Source: Panicum virgatum (lineage: Eukaryota > Streptophyta > Magnoliopsida > Poales > Poaceae). From it: a stretch of DNA of 64,000 nt. The translations under genes were made by a program, and so were the position numbers. Where the stretch lies: assembly GCF_016808335.1 (NCBI RefSeq), contig NC_053137.1, forward strand, positions 6,709,904-6,773,903. The letters are read 5' to 3'. Below are positions 46,443 through 54,908 of the stretch, piece by piece (positions within the stretch are counted from its first letter, which is position 1; each line of letters starts with the position of its first letter). The notes under the pieces are model-generated. The model made no database searches and had not been told where the DNA came from. It saw nothing but the letters and a program-made list of their open reading frames with translations.

Positions 46443-47407
46443 CCCTGGGCAGAATAAACCGAAAACCGAGAACCGAACGGAAATAACCGAGAACCGGAAC
46501 CGAAAGAACCGGAACCGAGAAAATTCGGTTCCTGTTCGGTTCCTATTTCTCAGGAACCGAAATTACCCGGTTACTTCAGTTCGGTTCTCGGTTAAACCGG
46601 GGAACCGAAATAATATACATTGAGCCCACAAATTCATTAAGCCCAATGTATTGAGCACCGGCCCAACTAGAGACACCAGCCCAGTTAGCAAACCCTACAG
46701 GTGGGTGAACCCCCGTCCCCCGCAGCTCCAGTCCCAGGCTCCCAGCCGCCAGCGCCGGCCTCCACCAGCTCGGCGCCCGCCCGCGCCCTGTCCCTGTGTC
46801 GCGGGGGCGCTGCCGGCCTGCCTCCCAGCGCCATCACCAGCTCCTACTCCGCCCGCGCCCCCGACCCGCCGCCGCCCAACGCTCGCCAGACGCCGCCGCC
46901 AAGCGTCATGGGCGCCCCCGGCGAGCGCCACGTCGTCCCCGGCCAGGCCAGGTAATCCGCGCCCGAGGGCCTGCTCCCCCGACCCCAGCGCCGCCCAGCG
47001 CCCGCCGGCCGCCGTCGCCCCGCGCCATCCGCCCCATCGGCCAGCTCTCGTCGCTCGCCGCCGCCGCCCAGGCTATTCGCGCCCCCGACCCCAACTGGTT
47101 AGGGTGGCGGCGGCCACCCGGAGGCCCGCGCGCGGCGGCAGCCACCCCGACGAGCGGTGCGTGCGCGGCGGCGGCCACCCCGACGAGCGGCGCCTTCCGT
47201 CCGAGCAGAGGGCAGAGGAGGCGAACGGTGGAGATGAGATTCGGTTAGTTCGGTTATAACCGGAACGGAACCGAATTAACCGAAACCGAATTGTCTCGGT
47301 TCCTACTTCTGAAAAGAACCGATCGGTCCCTAGTTTTGAAGAACCGAACTTGTGTAGGAACCGAGGAACCGAACCGATCGGTTCGGTTAGTACCGAATGC
47401 CCAGGCC
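46443..47407. mobile_element. hAT-like element with a GC-rich core
   Basis: A 965-bp element starts CCCTGGGCAG, ends GCATTCGG...-type inverted sequence (TGCCCAGGCC) and has 8-bp flanks TTCTGTAG / TTCTGTAC (7/8). Both subterminal regions (46455-46610, 47243-47398) are packed with AACCGAGAACCG / CGGTTCGGTT motifs. The core (46700-47230) is strikingly GC-rich and includes a tandem GCGGCGGCxGCCACCCCGAC duplication near 47130-47185. No transposase domain recognised. Confidence 0.8.
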
Positions 47408-47705
47408 TTCTGTACCTTGGGGTGGTTCAATACTGCAGATAGGATGTGCAAAGGACAGGTAGAAAGGTCCATTCCAAATATGGTCACTCCGCTACTGGAA
47501 ATTTTCCCTTCCTTTCCCATTCAGGCATTTTTCAGCCAACATTATGGCCGAACTATCTCAAAGAACTGGCTAGTATGTTTGCTGCCACGCTTAACCAGTA
47601 TTCTATGAGAACTGCAACAGTCCTGCAAAGTTCAAGTGTTGTATGTCAGCTGTGATATATTTCATGCATTTAGCCAATTATTTTGCATAAGTACGAAGAA
47701 AAAAA

Positions 47706-47868
47706 GTGATAGCTCAGTTGGTACAGCCCCCAAGTTGAAAGCTTGCCCACCCGAGCTCAAACTCAGGTCCCCGCAGCTTGTGACTACCTCCCTAGAGGGT
47801 TCAGTACTCCCATCTCTTAAGGTAAACCCAGGGGCACATGTTCCCCACATGGTCGAGTTTTTTTTCTA
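47706..47868 (+). mobile_element. tRNA-derived SINE
   Basis: A pol III box A (TAGCTCAGTTGG, 47710-47721) and box B-like (GAGCTCAAACTC, 47753-47764) are spaced as in a tRNA gene, but without a cloverleaf acceptor stem. They are followed by a non-tRNA body and a T-rich end (about 47858-47865). It directly abuts the Mutator-like element that follows. Confidence 0.65.
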
Positions 47869-48531
47869 GGAAAAAGTGTATTTTCAGCCCCTAAGTATTG
47901 CAAAACTGTGTCTTTCATCCTTTATATTTTAATTGGTGCAAATCAACCCCTTAACTAACTAAATTGGTGCACTAATCATCCCTACCACAGTTTAACAATG
48001 ATTTAGTGTGATCTGATAACGATCTAAGCCGTGTTAATCATCTAACTAATCATTGTTTATTATCCATGCCATATGCTAGGTCTAATCAATCGATGTAACA
48101 GTCTGACACAAATCAGTTGCGTTAATTTTCTTGAAAAAATTCTTCTTTCCTCGTTGTTGTCCATACCTTAATCATCACAGCTTAGTTGTCCATGCATATT
48201 TCCTAGGCATGGCATACCGTATTAAGTTTCAATTCTAAATGTTTTTCCTATATTTTAAATTTTATAGGATTTCAAAATTAGATAATTTCTTGGAATTTTT
48301 ATGGGATTTATATTTCTTTTACTCAGCCCACATTGCAACAGAGTGATTAGTCAGATGATTATATGGTCTAGTCTAAATGATTGTGAGGTGTCACTAAGCC
48401 AGTGTTAAGTTGAGGTGGGATGATTAGTGCACTGGTTTAGTCAGTCAAAGGATTGATTTGCACCAACTAAAACATAAAGGATGAATATCACACTTTTGCA
48501 ATATTTAAGGGATGAACAATACACTTCTTCC
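47869..48531. mobile_element. Mutator-like MITE with long TIRs
   Basis: Inverted ends of about 110 bp (left GGAAAAAGTGTATTTTCAG..., right ...AATACACTTCTTCC) are flanked by 9-bp repeats TTTTTTCTA / TTTTTTATA (8/9). A 9-bp target duplication with long TIRs is typical of MULEs. The interior is non-coding. Confidence 0.8.
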
Positions 48532-48540
48532 TTTTTTATA

Positions 48541-49094
48541 TTATGTTATTACTTGAATGAAGATGTCCATTGTTTCAGTTGAGTACGTATCCTTATTTTC
48601 CACATGATCATGGCAATGAAAAAGGTATACACATACAGTTCATGAATGCTTATAACAGATTTCCTAATTTCTAGTGATCACAAGAACAGGGTAGAGTCAA
48701 GATTTCAAAGGAATAACCAATTCTTCTACCAATGAAAAAGTTAGAAGCAGGGGTAATTTTGCAAATTGCAATGGGACAGGCACAATTTATAAAAAGTTAT
48801 TACCTTTGTAATTTATTTGTGAGTACAGCTCAAAATATTACAAATTTTTTTTTATTAGTCTCACAAGGCATACAGGTGGGAAAGAAATATGTAACATTCC
48901 CAAGTTCGCTCATTAGGAGCATTGATGGTACAAGTTGTAACTGGAGAAGAAATATGTACCAGATCAACATGCATGACGAACGGTGTGCTGGAAGGCAAGA
49001 TGCGCTTCATTTTGATCTTCAAAACATATCAAGCTTCACATAGTGCCAAAACCATGACAGCCACTACAACATACAGCATATACAATAAAACCTT
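48541..49094. other. Intergenic, downstream of the PPR gene
   Basis: No gene seen. Probably includes the PPR 3' UTR on the minus strand. Confidence 0.5.
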
Positions 49095-51149
49095 CTAATA
49101 GCCCTCGAGATTGGCTGGATGCCTGACCAAATTTTGCACCATCATTCCCCAAGTTCGCTCATTAGGAACTATCCCTCCACTTACTGCTTTGTTTAGAAGC
49201 ATAGCCGCATCATCAATCAATCTGACTTTGCAGTGCCAACTAATTAGAATATTATATGTGATAATATCAGGATGCACATTTTCGTTGGGTAGCTTCTCTA
49301 GGAGATTTAAAGCAGCATGTGTCCATCCCATTTTGCACAATCCATTTATGAGGGTATTGTAAGTCACAATATCAGGAGTGAGTCCCTGATTCAACATCTC
49401 CTTTGAGAGCTCTAGTGCATCACCTACCTTCCTTGCTTTGCAGAGCTCACTGATCAGGATGTTGTATGAGAAATTATTTGGCTTAATTCCCTTTTCCATC
49501 ATTTCCTGAAGCAACCCCATACTCCGATCAACATTCCCCTCTTTGCAGAGGGCTTTTATCAGCCCATTGTAGCTAATAACATCTAGTGAGCAGCCATGAA
49601 GTACCATTTCATTAGCAAGCCTTAGGCCCTGCTGCCACCTTCCATTACGCAGAAGTGCATGAATGAGAGTGTTATAAGTTATTCCATTGGCGACAACACC
49701 CTCTTCAAGTAAGTTTCCAAAAAGATGTTCCGCCTCCTCCATCCTGTCATTGTTGCACAAATGATGAATTATTGTATTGTACGTGCAAATATCAGGCTTG
49801 CACCCCTGACTCTTCATCTCTTGGACGAGCCTCATTGCATCATCAAACCTGCCATCCTTGCATATCGCATATATCATTCCATTGTATCCTTGGGAATTCA
49901 TAATCAAGCCCTTCACCGACATCTGGTCCAGCATTGCTCTTGTGTCATCCCACATGCCATTCCTGCAAAACGAATGCAGCAAGGTTGTGTAGGTCACGAC
50001 ATTTGGTGCACAACCCTTCTCCTCCATCTCACCAAGAATCCGCACAGCCGAACCAATCCTCCCAAGCTTGCAAAGACCATGTATCAATATATTGTATGTG
50101 TGCACATCTGGCGGGCAGCCTTTGGAACCCATTATCTCATACAGTTCTGTCGCCTTAGCCAGCTTCCCCTCAGCCAAGCACCCACCAATCACCGTGTTGA
50201 ACAACACGGCGTTCACCTCTGGCACCCCCCACAGCATTGCCAACGCCTCATTCGCCTGTCTTGCTCTGCACAGCCCCTCCAGGAGGAACCCGTACGTCAG
50301 AACGCTCGGCGTGCACCCCTTCGTCATCATCCTGTCCACCAGCCTGGCTGCGTCGCGCACCCGTCCAAGCCCGCACAGCCCGCGCACGACATCGTCGAAG
50401 GTGTTCACGTCCGCTGGACAACCCATCAGGAACATCTCGTCGAGGAGCGTGGCGGCCTCGGCAACCCCTCCCTGGTCGCACAGCGCGTGGATGACCGTCT
50501 GGTACAGCACGGCGTCGGGCACGCAGCCGTGGCACGCCATCCCGCGGAGCAGCCCGAGGGCCTCGTCGGCGCGTCCGAGGCGGCAGAGCGCGCGCGCGGC
50601 GACCCCGAAGGTGAAGGTGGTGGGCGGCACGCCGTCCCTGAGCATCCGGCGGTACAGCGCTAGCGCGTCGGCGTGGCAGTCGGCCCGCGCGAGCGTGGAG
50701 AGCACGACGTTGTAGGAGCGGAAGGACGGGGCGACGGCGAAGCGGCGGGGCATTTGGTCGAGCAGGTGGAGCGCGCGGCCGGGGGGCAGGGAGCGGAGGA
50801 GCGGGATGAGGAGCGACTCGCGGAGCGGGGGCAGGCGGGAGGGGGGAAGGGAGTCGAGGAGCGCGAGCGCGCGGCCCGGGTCGGCGGCGGCGAGGACGGG
50901 GCGGAGCGGGAGGGAGGAGGGCGAGAGCGCGGGGTGGGAGGACGCGTACCAGTCGAGGAGGAGCAGGGAGGTGGCCGGGGAGAGCGGGAGCGCGAGGAGG
51001 CGGGCGAAGTGGCGCGGGGTGAGCGGGCGGGAGGAGAGCGTGGCGCGGAGGCGGGAGAGGTCGAACGGCGCGAGCAGCTCCGGCCATGACGTCGCGCCGG
51101 CGCCGGCGGTGGAGCTGGCCGCGGGCCGCGGGGTCGGGGGCTCTCCCAT
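49095..51149 (-). CDS. P-class pentatricopeptide repeat protein (organellar RNA-binding)
   Basis: An intronless ORF of 684 aa starting at the ATG at 51149. The N-terminus (to about residue 140) is rich in Ala, Pro, Arg, Ser and Leu, consistent with a mitochondrial or plastid targeting region. From about residue 144 there are roughly 15 tandem 35-residue PPR motifs (for example DVHTYNILIHGLCKLGRIGS and DIVTYNTLINGLCKMG), without E, DYW or PLS features, so it is a P-type PPR. By family such proteins bind organellar transcripts to support processing, stability or translation. The architecture recalls Arabidopsis At5g64320 (mitochondrial), but I cannot confirm orthology. Intronless structure is normal for PPR genes. 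The 5' end faces the snoRNA array, and a small fragment of this gene is duplicated at 53150-53232. Confidence 0.93.
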   Translation of the reverse strand: MGEPPTPRPAASSTAGAGATSWPELLAPFDLSRLRATLSSRPLTPRHFARLLALPLSPATSLLLLDWYASSHPALSPSSLPLRPVLAAADPGRALALLDSLPPSRLPPLRESLLIPLLRSLPPGRALHLLDQMPRRFAVAPSFRSYNVVLSTLARADCHADALALYRRMLRDGVPPTTFTFGVAARALCRLGRADEALGLLRGMACHGCVPDAVLYQTVIHALCDQGGVAEAATLLDEMFLMGCPADVNTFDDVVRGLCGLGRVRDAARLVDRMMTKGCTPSVLTYGFLLEGLCRARQANEALAMLWGVPEVNAVLFNTVIGGCLAEGKLAKATELYEIMGSKGCPPDVHTYNILIHGLCKLGRIGSAVRILGEMEEKGCAPNVVTYTTLLHSFCRNGMWDDTRAMLDQMSVKGLIMNSQGYNGMIYAICKDGRFDDAMRLVQEMKSQGCKPDICTYNTIIHHLCNNDRMEEAEHLFGNLLEEGVVANGITYNTLIHALLRNGRWQQGLRLANEMVLHGCSLDVISYNGLIKALCKEGNVDRSMGLLQEMMEKGIKPNNFSYNILISELCKARKVGDALELSKEMLNQGLTPDIVTYNTLINGLCKMGWTHAALNLLEKLPNENVHPDIITYNILISWHCKVRLIDDAAMLLNKAVSGGIVPNERTWGMMVQNLVRHPANLEGY

Positions 51150-51327
51150 CCAGCGCGGGCAGGCACCCGCACCAACGTCTTACGTCACACTTTCTTATGT
51201 GACGCCATTGCCACCATGGCACCTCACTGCGCACCATGCCTTCCTCAAATTCTGAGATCAATGTCTCGTGTGTCAAAGAAAAGTGGCGATTAAGGGCAAG
51301 GGCAATATGGACTTTTAACATGGGTAG

Positions 51328-51337
51328 CAAAACCCTA
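51328..51337 (+). promoter_or_regulatory. Telo-box (AAACCCTA) upstream of snoRNA unit 1
   Basis: AAAACCCTAA lies about 240 bp before the first snoRNA. Telo-boxes are frequent in promoters of plant snoRNA and ribosomal protein genes. It could equally serve the divergent PPR gene. Confidence 0.4.
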
Positions 51338-51575
51338 AGACGAAATTGAATCCGAGAGGAAGAGTTCAAGGACTAAATTGGATTTGATTTCTCTCGATTC
51401 AGCGCTCTTGTTATGGCGCCCTATTTGTTTCTCTCGATTGGATTTGATCTTGAAGCATTGTGGTTTGTTTCCTGGGTTCTTATATTGCTGCCCTTCTTTT
51501 TGTCCTGGATTTTCTTCTATGTTTGTTTCTTCTTTGTTTCGCTTGCTGGGATCGATCTTCGAGTGCTAACTGGCT

Positions 51576-51662
51576 GGACTGTGATGAAAAATGCAACCAA
51601 AACACACCATCTTTCTGGGCTGATTGGCTTGCCATGCTGCCAACTCTGCAATTCTGATGTCC
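51576..51662 (+). ncRNA. Box C/D snoRNA, snoR39BY-like, copy 1a
   Basis: An 87-nt RNA gene. Terminal stem GGAC (51576-51579) / GTCC (51659-51662), C box GTGATGA (51581-51587), D' box CTGA (51620-51623) and D box CTGA (51654-51657). The D' guide at 51605-51619 is CACCATCTTTCTGGG, antisense to 25S rRNA CCCGAAAGATGGTG but with one substitution (T at the fourth base before D'). The D guide CTCTGCAATT pairs with 5.8S AATTGCAGA. The double specificity (25S plus 5.8S) matches plant snoR39BY as I recall it. Box C/D RNAs direct rRNA 2'-O-methylation in the nucleolus. The guide mismatch may weaken this copy. Confidence 0.85.
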
Positions 51663-51803
51663 CGGCTTGACACGCCCCAGCTCTCTGGTTCAATGATTTT
51701 GCACGATGCATATTGTCATCAGTGATGTTCGTTGTATTTGTTTTTCTGCTGCCTTTCTTTTATTGAGATGAGACTTGGTTGGATTGGAGAAGTGAGTTTT
51801 TTA

Positions 51804-51899
51804 TGGCCGGTGATGAGGAACTTCGCATAAAAGAACACCATCTTTCGGGGCTGATTGGCTCGTCACCAGCCATGCTGACATTCTGTAATTCTGAGGCCA
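51804..51899 (+). ncRNA. Box C/D snoRNA, snoR39BY-like, copy 1b
   Basis: A 96-nt RNA gene. Terminal stem TGGCC (51804-51808) / GGCCA (51895-51899), C box GTGATGA (51810-51816), D' box CTGA (51851-51854) and D box CTGA (51891-51894). The D' guide (51836-51850) is CACCATCTTTCGGGG, a 14-bp match to 25S CCCGAAAGATGGTG. It places the G of CCCG five bases from D', as the methylation rule requires. The D guide reads ATTCTGTAATT, with U instead of C at the fifth base, so it faces the 5.8S target G as a wobble. Processed presumably with copy 1a from one precursor. Confidence 0.9.
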
Positions 51900-52400
51900 A
51901 TCCGAGAAAACCACTTTGAGGTTGGAATAAAAGAACAAACTTTGATTGTTTTTCAAATCGAGTTCAAAATTTAAATTCAAAGACACTATTATGCAGCAGA
52001 TCAGCTCAAGAAAAGGGTTGGTGATTTTCCACTTGAAAATCACAATGCTTACAAAAGAAACCATGCCACTCGCGGTGACGCCATGCCACAGCCCACAAGA
52101 GGTATGTCGCATTTACAAGAAACTCTGCCATGAAATCTGAATCTGAAGACACAACATAGACTCTTGAACATGAAGAATGACTCTGAATTTTTCTTTAAAA
52201 AAAACATGACACTGAATCTGAAGACACAAAGTTCCAAATACATCCGGTTGGATTGAATCAGTCACAAAATTTCGAAAACTTATGCCTCCTGCTGGTGATG
52301 CTTGGCAGCAGGAAACTGAAAGTGAAATGCAAACGACGGCGTTCAGGTCGTGACCCGCGAGGATCCGGACTTCCTGCTGTTTCGTTCGGGCAGAAACAAA

Positions 52401-52739
52401 GTAACTTAGCATGATGAAAGAAGTGGAAACTTAATTTTTACATCAAAGTTGGGCAGAAGCAAAATAAACTTAAATTTAAACTAAGCAATTCATGGCATTT
52501 ATTTAATAACGACGTTGGTTGGAAATTAAATGAATGCTCAAAATAAACCAAAACAATTTGGAATAAAATTCACACTGGTTTCATTTACTCAGAATGATAA
52601 CTCATAATTCCTTATAATTTTCAGTATAAATATGCTCAAAATAAAGTTCATTTAGTACTCATATGAATTCAGAAGCTAAATACACTGAAAAATTTAACTT
52701 GGAAATGAATACAATGAAGAAAGTGAGGGGCCTAAACTG
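52401..52739. other. Spacer between snoRNA units
   Basis: AT-rich sequence, no gene seen. Confidence 0.5.
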
Positions 52740-52950
52740 AGTTGGGCTAAAAGTCCAAAAACCGACGGTAGGGCCGGCCATCCGGCCCGACCGCGCCCCC
52801 TTCCTCCCTTCCCCCGCCTGGGCTCGGGGCCCAGCAGCCAATGGCTGGGCCGCCGATCCGGCCCATCCGGCGCCACCCCCCGGCTGGACTGATCTGAGCC
52901 GTTGGATTGAATCCGACGGTGGAGCATCAGTTTTGGGAGTCTATAAATCG
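52740..52950 (+). promoter_or_regulatory. Candidate promoter of snoRNA unit 2 (site II motifs and TATA box)
   Basis: Several TGGGCC/T or reverse motifs (52819-52824, 52828-52833, 52846-52851, 52860-52865) precede a TATA box (TCTATAAATC, about 52940-52949). Site II plus TATA is a common arrangement for plant snoRNA and ribosomal genes. The first snoRNA of the unit lies about 410 bp downstream on the same strand. Confidence 0.5.
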
Positions 52951-53149
52951 CCGAGGGGCTGAAATCCCTAATCCCACCAACTCATGTGTGTTTCTCCCTC
53001 AGCAGTCTCTGGGCGGCCGGCCATGCGCCGCCGCACGCCGCCTCTCGCGGCCCTCTGATGGCCGGCCGGCCGGCCGGCTAGCTCGCCGGTGCCGCCTGCA
53101 TATATAGCATGGCCTCCCGGCGTCGTCCTCGGCAGCCACCGTGTCGGCG

Positions 53150-53232
53150 TTCTCATGCCCTCTGGCGCCTCGCCGGTTACAGCACGCCGCCGTGGCGCGC
53201 CATCCCGCGGAGCAGCGCGAGGGCCTCGCCGG
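53150..53232 (-). pseudogene. Fragment of the PPR gene retained in unit 2
   Basis: TACAGCACG...CCGTGGCGCGCCATCCCGCGG AGCAGC and GAGGGCCTCG(C/T)CGGCGC match the PPR coding region at about 50500-50580, with an internal deletion. It is followed directly by the snoRNA unit. It shows that the duplicated DNA once included part of the PPR gene, mostly deleted since. Confidence 0.75.
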
Positions 53233-53358
53233 CGCTTTATTTGTTTCTCTATCGTAAAGCATTGTCGTTCGTTTCTTGGCTTTATTTTGTTGCCCTCCTT
53301 TTGTCTCGAAATTTTTCTCTGTTTCCCGGGATTGATCTACTCTGAGTGCGAGCTGGGT

Positions 53359-53447
53359 GGACTCTGATGAAAAACGCAACCAAAACACACCATCTTTCGG
53401 GGCTGATTGGCTCGTGCCATGCTGTCACCTCTGCAATTCTGATGTCC
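53359..53447 (+). ncRNA. Box C/D snoRNA, snoR39BY-like, copy 2a
   Basis: An 89-nt RNA gene. Terminal stem GGAC (53359-53362) / GTCC (53444-53447), C box CTGATGA (53364-53370), D' box CTGA (53403-53406) and D box CTGA (53439-53442). The D' guide CACCATCTTTCGGGG (53388-53402) is the uncorrupted 25S guide. The D guide CTCTGCAATT pairs with 5.8S AATTGCAGA. Best preserved of the two a-type copies. Confidence 0.9.
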
Positions 53448-53590
53448 CCCTTGATACGCTCCAGCTCTCTGGTTTAAAGTTTTTACACGGTGCATCTTTT
53501 CATCAGTGATGTTCGTTTTATTAGGTTTTTCGCTGTTATTTTTTTATTGAGATTGAGACTGGGTTGGTTCGGAGAAGTGAGTTTGTTTGA

Positions 53591-53686
53591 TGGCCGGTGA
53601 TGAGAAACTTCGCATAAAAGAACACCATCTTTCGGGGCTGATTGGCTCGTCACGAGCCATGCTGCCATTCTGCAATTCTGAGGCCA
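53591..53686 (+). ncRNA. Box C/D snoRNA, snoR39BY-like, copy 2b
   Basis: A 96-nt RNA gene. Terminal stem TGGCC (53591-53595) / GGCCA (53682-53686), C box GTGATGA (53597-53603), D' box CTGA (53638-53641) and D box CTGA (53678-53681). The 25S guide is intact (53623-53637). The D guide ATTCTGCAATT is an 11-bp match to 5.8S AATTGCAGAAT, with its C five bases from the D box opposite the G known as Gm79 in Arabidopsis numbering. The most canonical of the four. Confidence 0.92.
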
Positions 53687-54300
53687 AACCGAGCAAACCA
53701 CTTCCGTTTTGAGGTTGGAGGAAAAGAACCCACTTTGACTGTCTTTCTGGTCGTGTTCAAAATTTGAATTCGAATACCTGATACGCAGATCTGCCAAAGA
53801 AAGTGTTGCTGATTTAAGTTGTGAGGCGATCATGTTCAAATCGCAATGCATACAAAAGAAAGAAAGAGGCGTAAGCTTTGACAATAAACTCGTTCCTGAA
53901 ATCTGAAGCAGTATGTCGAGGAGTAAGAACCTGCCTGCTGCTCCTTACATGACAGCGGTGCTCCCGCAATCTTTTCACAAAAAAAAATCTGAATCTGAAG
54001 ACATGGACTCAATCTGAACTCTGAAGAATGACTCTGAATTCTTCTTTCTAGAAAAATCATGACACTGAATCTGAAGACGCAAAGTTACTGTCAAACGTGC
54101 AGCAGCAGAGCATCTACGACTACCATCTGGTTGAATTGAACCAGTCACGAAATGTCCAAAACCTATGCCTCTGCTGATGATGCTTGGCAGCGGGAAACTT
54201 GAAAGTTCAATGCATTTCTTTCAAAACTTGAAAGTAAAATGCATGATTCGTGATCAACTGAACTACTTGGGAGGATCCGGACTTTGCTGCTGTTTCGTTT

Positions 54301-54908
54301 GGGCTGGGCCTCTCTCCGCCTTGGGCTCGTAAACTTGGCCCAAATGATAATCTGAGGACCCAAATCGCAGCCCAGCCCACGCCTTCCAGCTCTCCCTTCA
54401 TCCCGCTGACACGCTGGGCCCGGGCCCGCTCTTCCGGCGTCCGAGCTGGCTGGGAGGGTGGCCCGCCGTGCTGACACGTGGGCATTAACGCTTCCTCGAT
54501 TAAGATTCTAAACCGAAGCAAGTGTATGAACTAATCCCCATTTGATGAACGATTAATTTACGAACGAATCGAAACTTCCCCTCCGATCGCCTCTTCCTCT
54601 CCCGCTTCCGCTTCCGCTTCCGCCCGCCGACGCCGCAGCCACCTCGCCTCGCCGCGACGTCTTCTTCCTCCCGCTCGCCAAGCAAAAGCCACCGCCCCTG
54701 CGGGGGGCGAGGTCACGGAGCCCAACCCGAGCCCCTCCCTTTATCAGCCTGTACCCGGTGCTGGCGCGGGGCCTCTCCCTTTCCCTCCTCCGCGTCCAAG
54801 TCTGCTCCCAGGTCCAGAGGAGAGAAACCGCTAGCCGTTTGAGGGTGATCGCGCTTGGGTTTCGAGGTCTGGTCGCGCCTCCTGCGGGCGGAAGGTGGCT
54901 TGGCGGCG
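54301..54908 (+). promoter_or_regulatory. Promoter / 5' UTR region of the GBP-like gene
   Basis: Contains TGGGCT, TTGGCCCAA and TGGGCCC-type motifs (54304-54425) and a CT-rich leader with TTCCGC repeats (54597-54628) before the ATG at 54909. Assigned by position. Confidence 0.4.

Larger units (their letters stand above)
51380..52400 (+). repeat. snoRNA-bearing tandem duplication, unit 1
   Basis: About 1 kb aligns in order with 53232-54300: TTTGTTTCTCT, both snoRNAs, GAGGTTGGA, GACTCTGAATTTTTC, CATGACACTGAATCTGAAGAC and GATGCTTGGCAGC. Similarity is highest in the snoRNAs and lower between them, which suggests that the RNAs are under constraint. Confidence 0.85.
53232..54300 (+). repeat. snoRNA-bearing tandem duplication, unit 2
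   Basis: Counterpart of 51380-52400 in the same order and orientation, with diverged spacers and conserved snoRNAs. Confidence 0.85.

Noticed and set aside
47706..47770. tRNA gene
   Set aside because: Box A and box B-like motifs are present, but no acceptor stem or anticodon arm of a real tRNA folds around them. The downstream body and T-rich tail indicate a SINE.
50248..51369. 373-codon alternative-frame ORF on the PPR strand
   Set aside because: An Arg/Pro/Ala-rich shadow of the PPR N-terminal coding region. The PPR motifs are in the other frame.
52270..52340. Further snoRNA candidates around GGTGATGCTTGGCAGC (and 54175-54240)
   Set aside because: C-like boxes deviate from the consensus, no terminal stem brackets a matching D box, and no rRNA-antisense stretch was found before CTGA.
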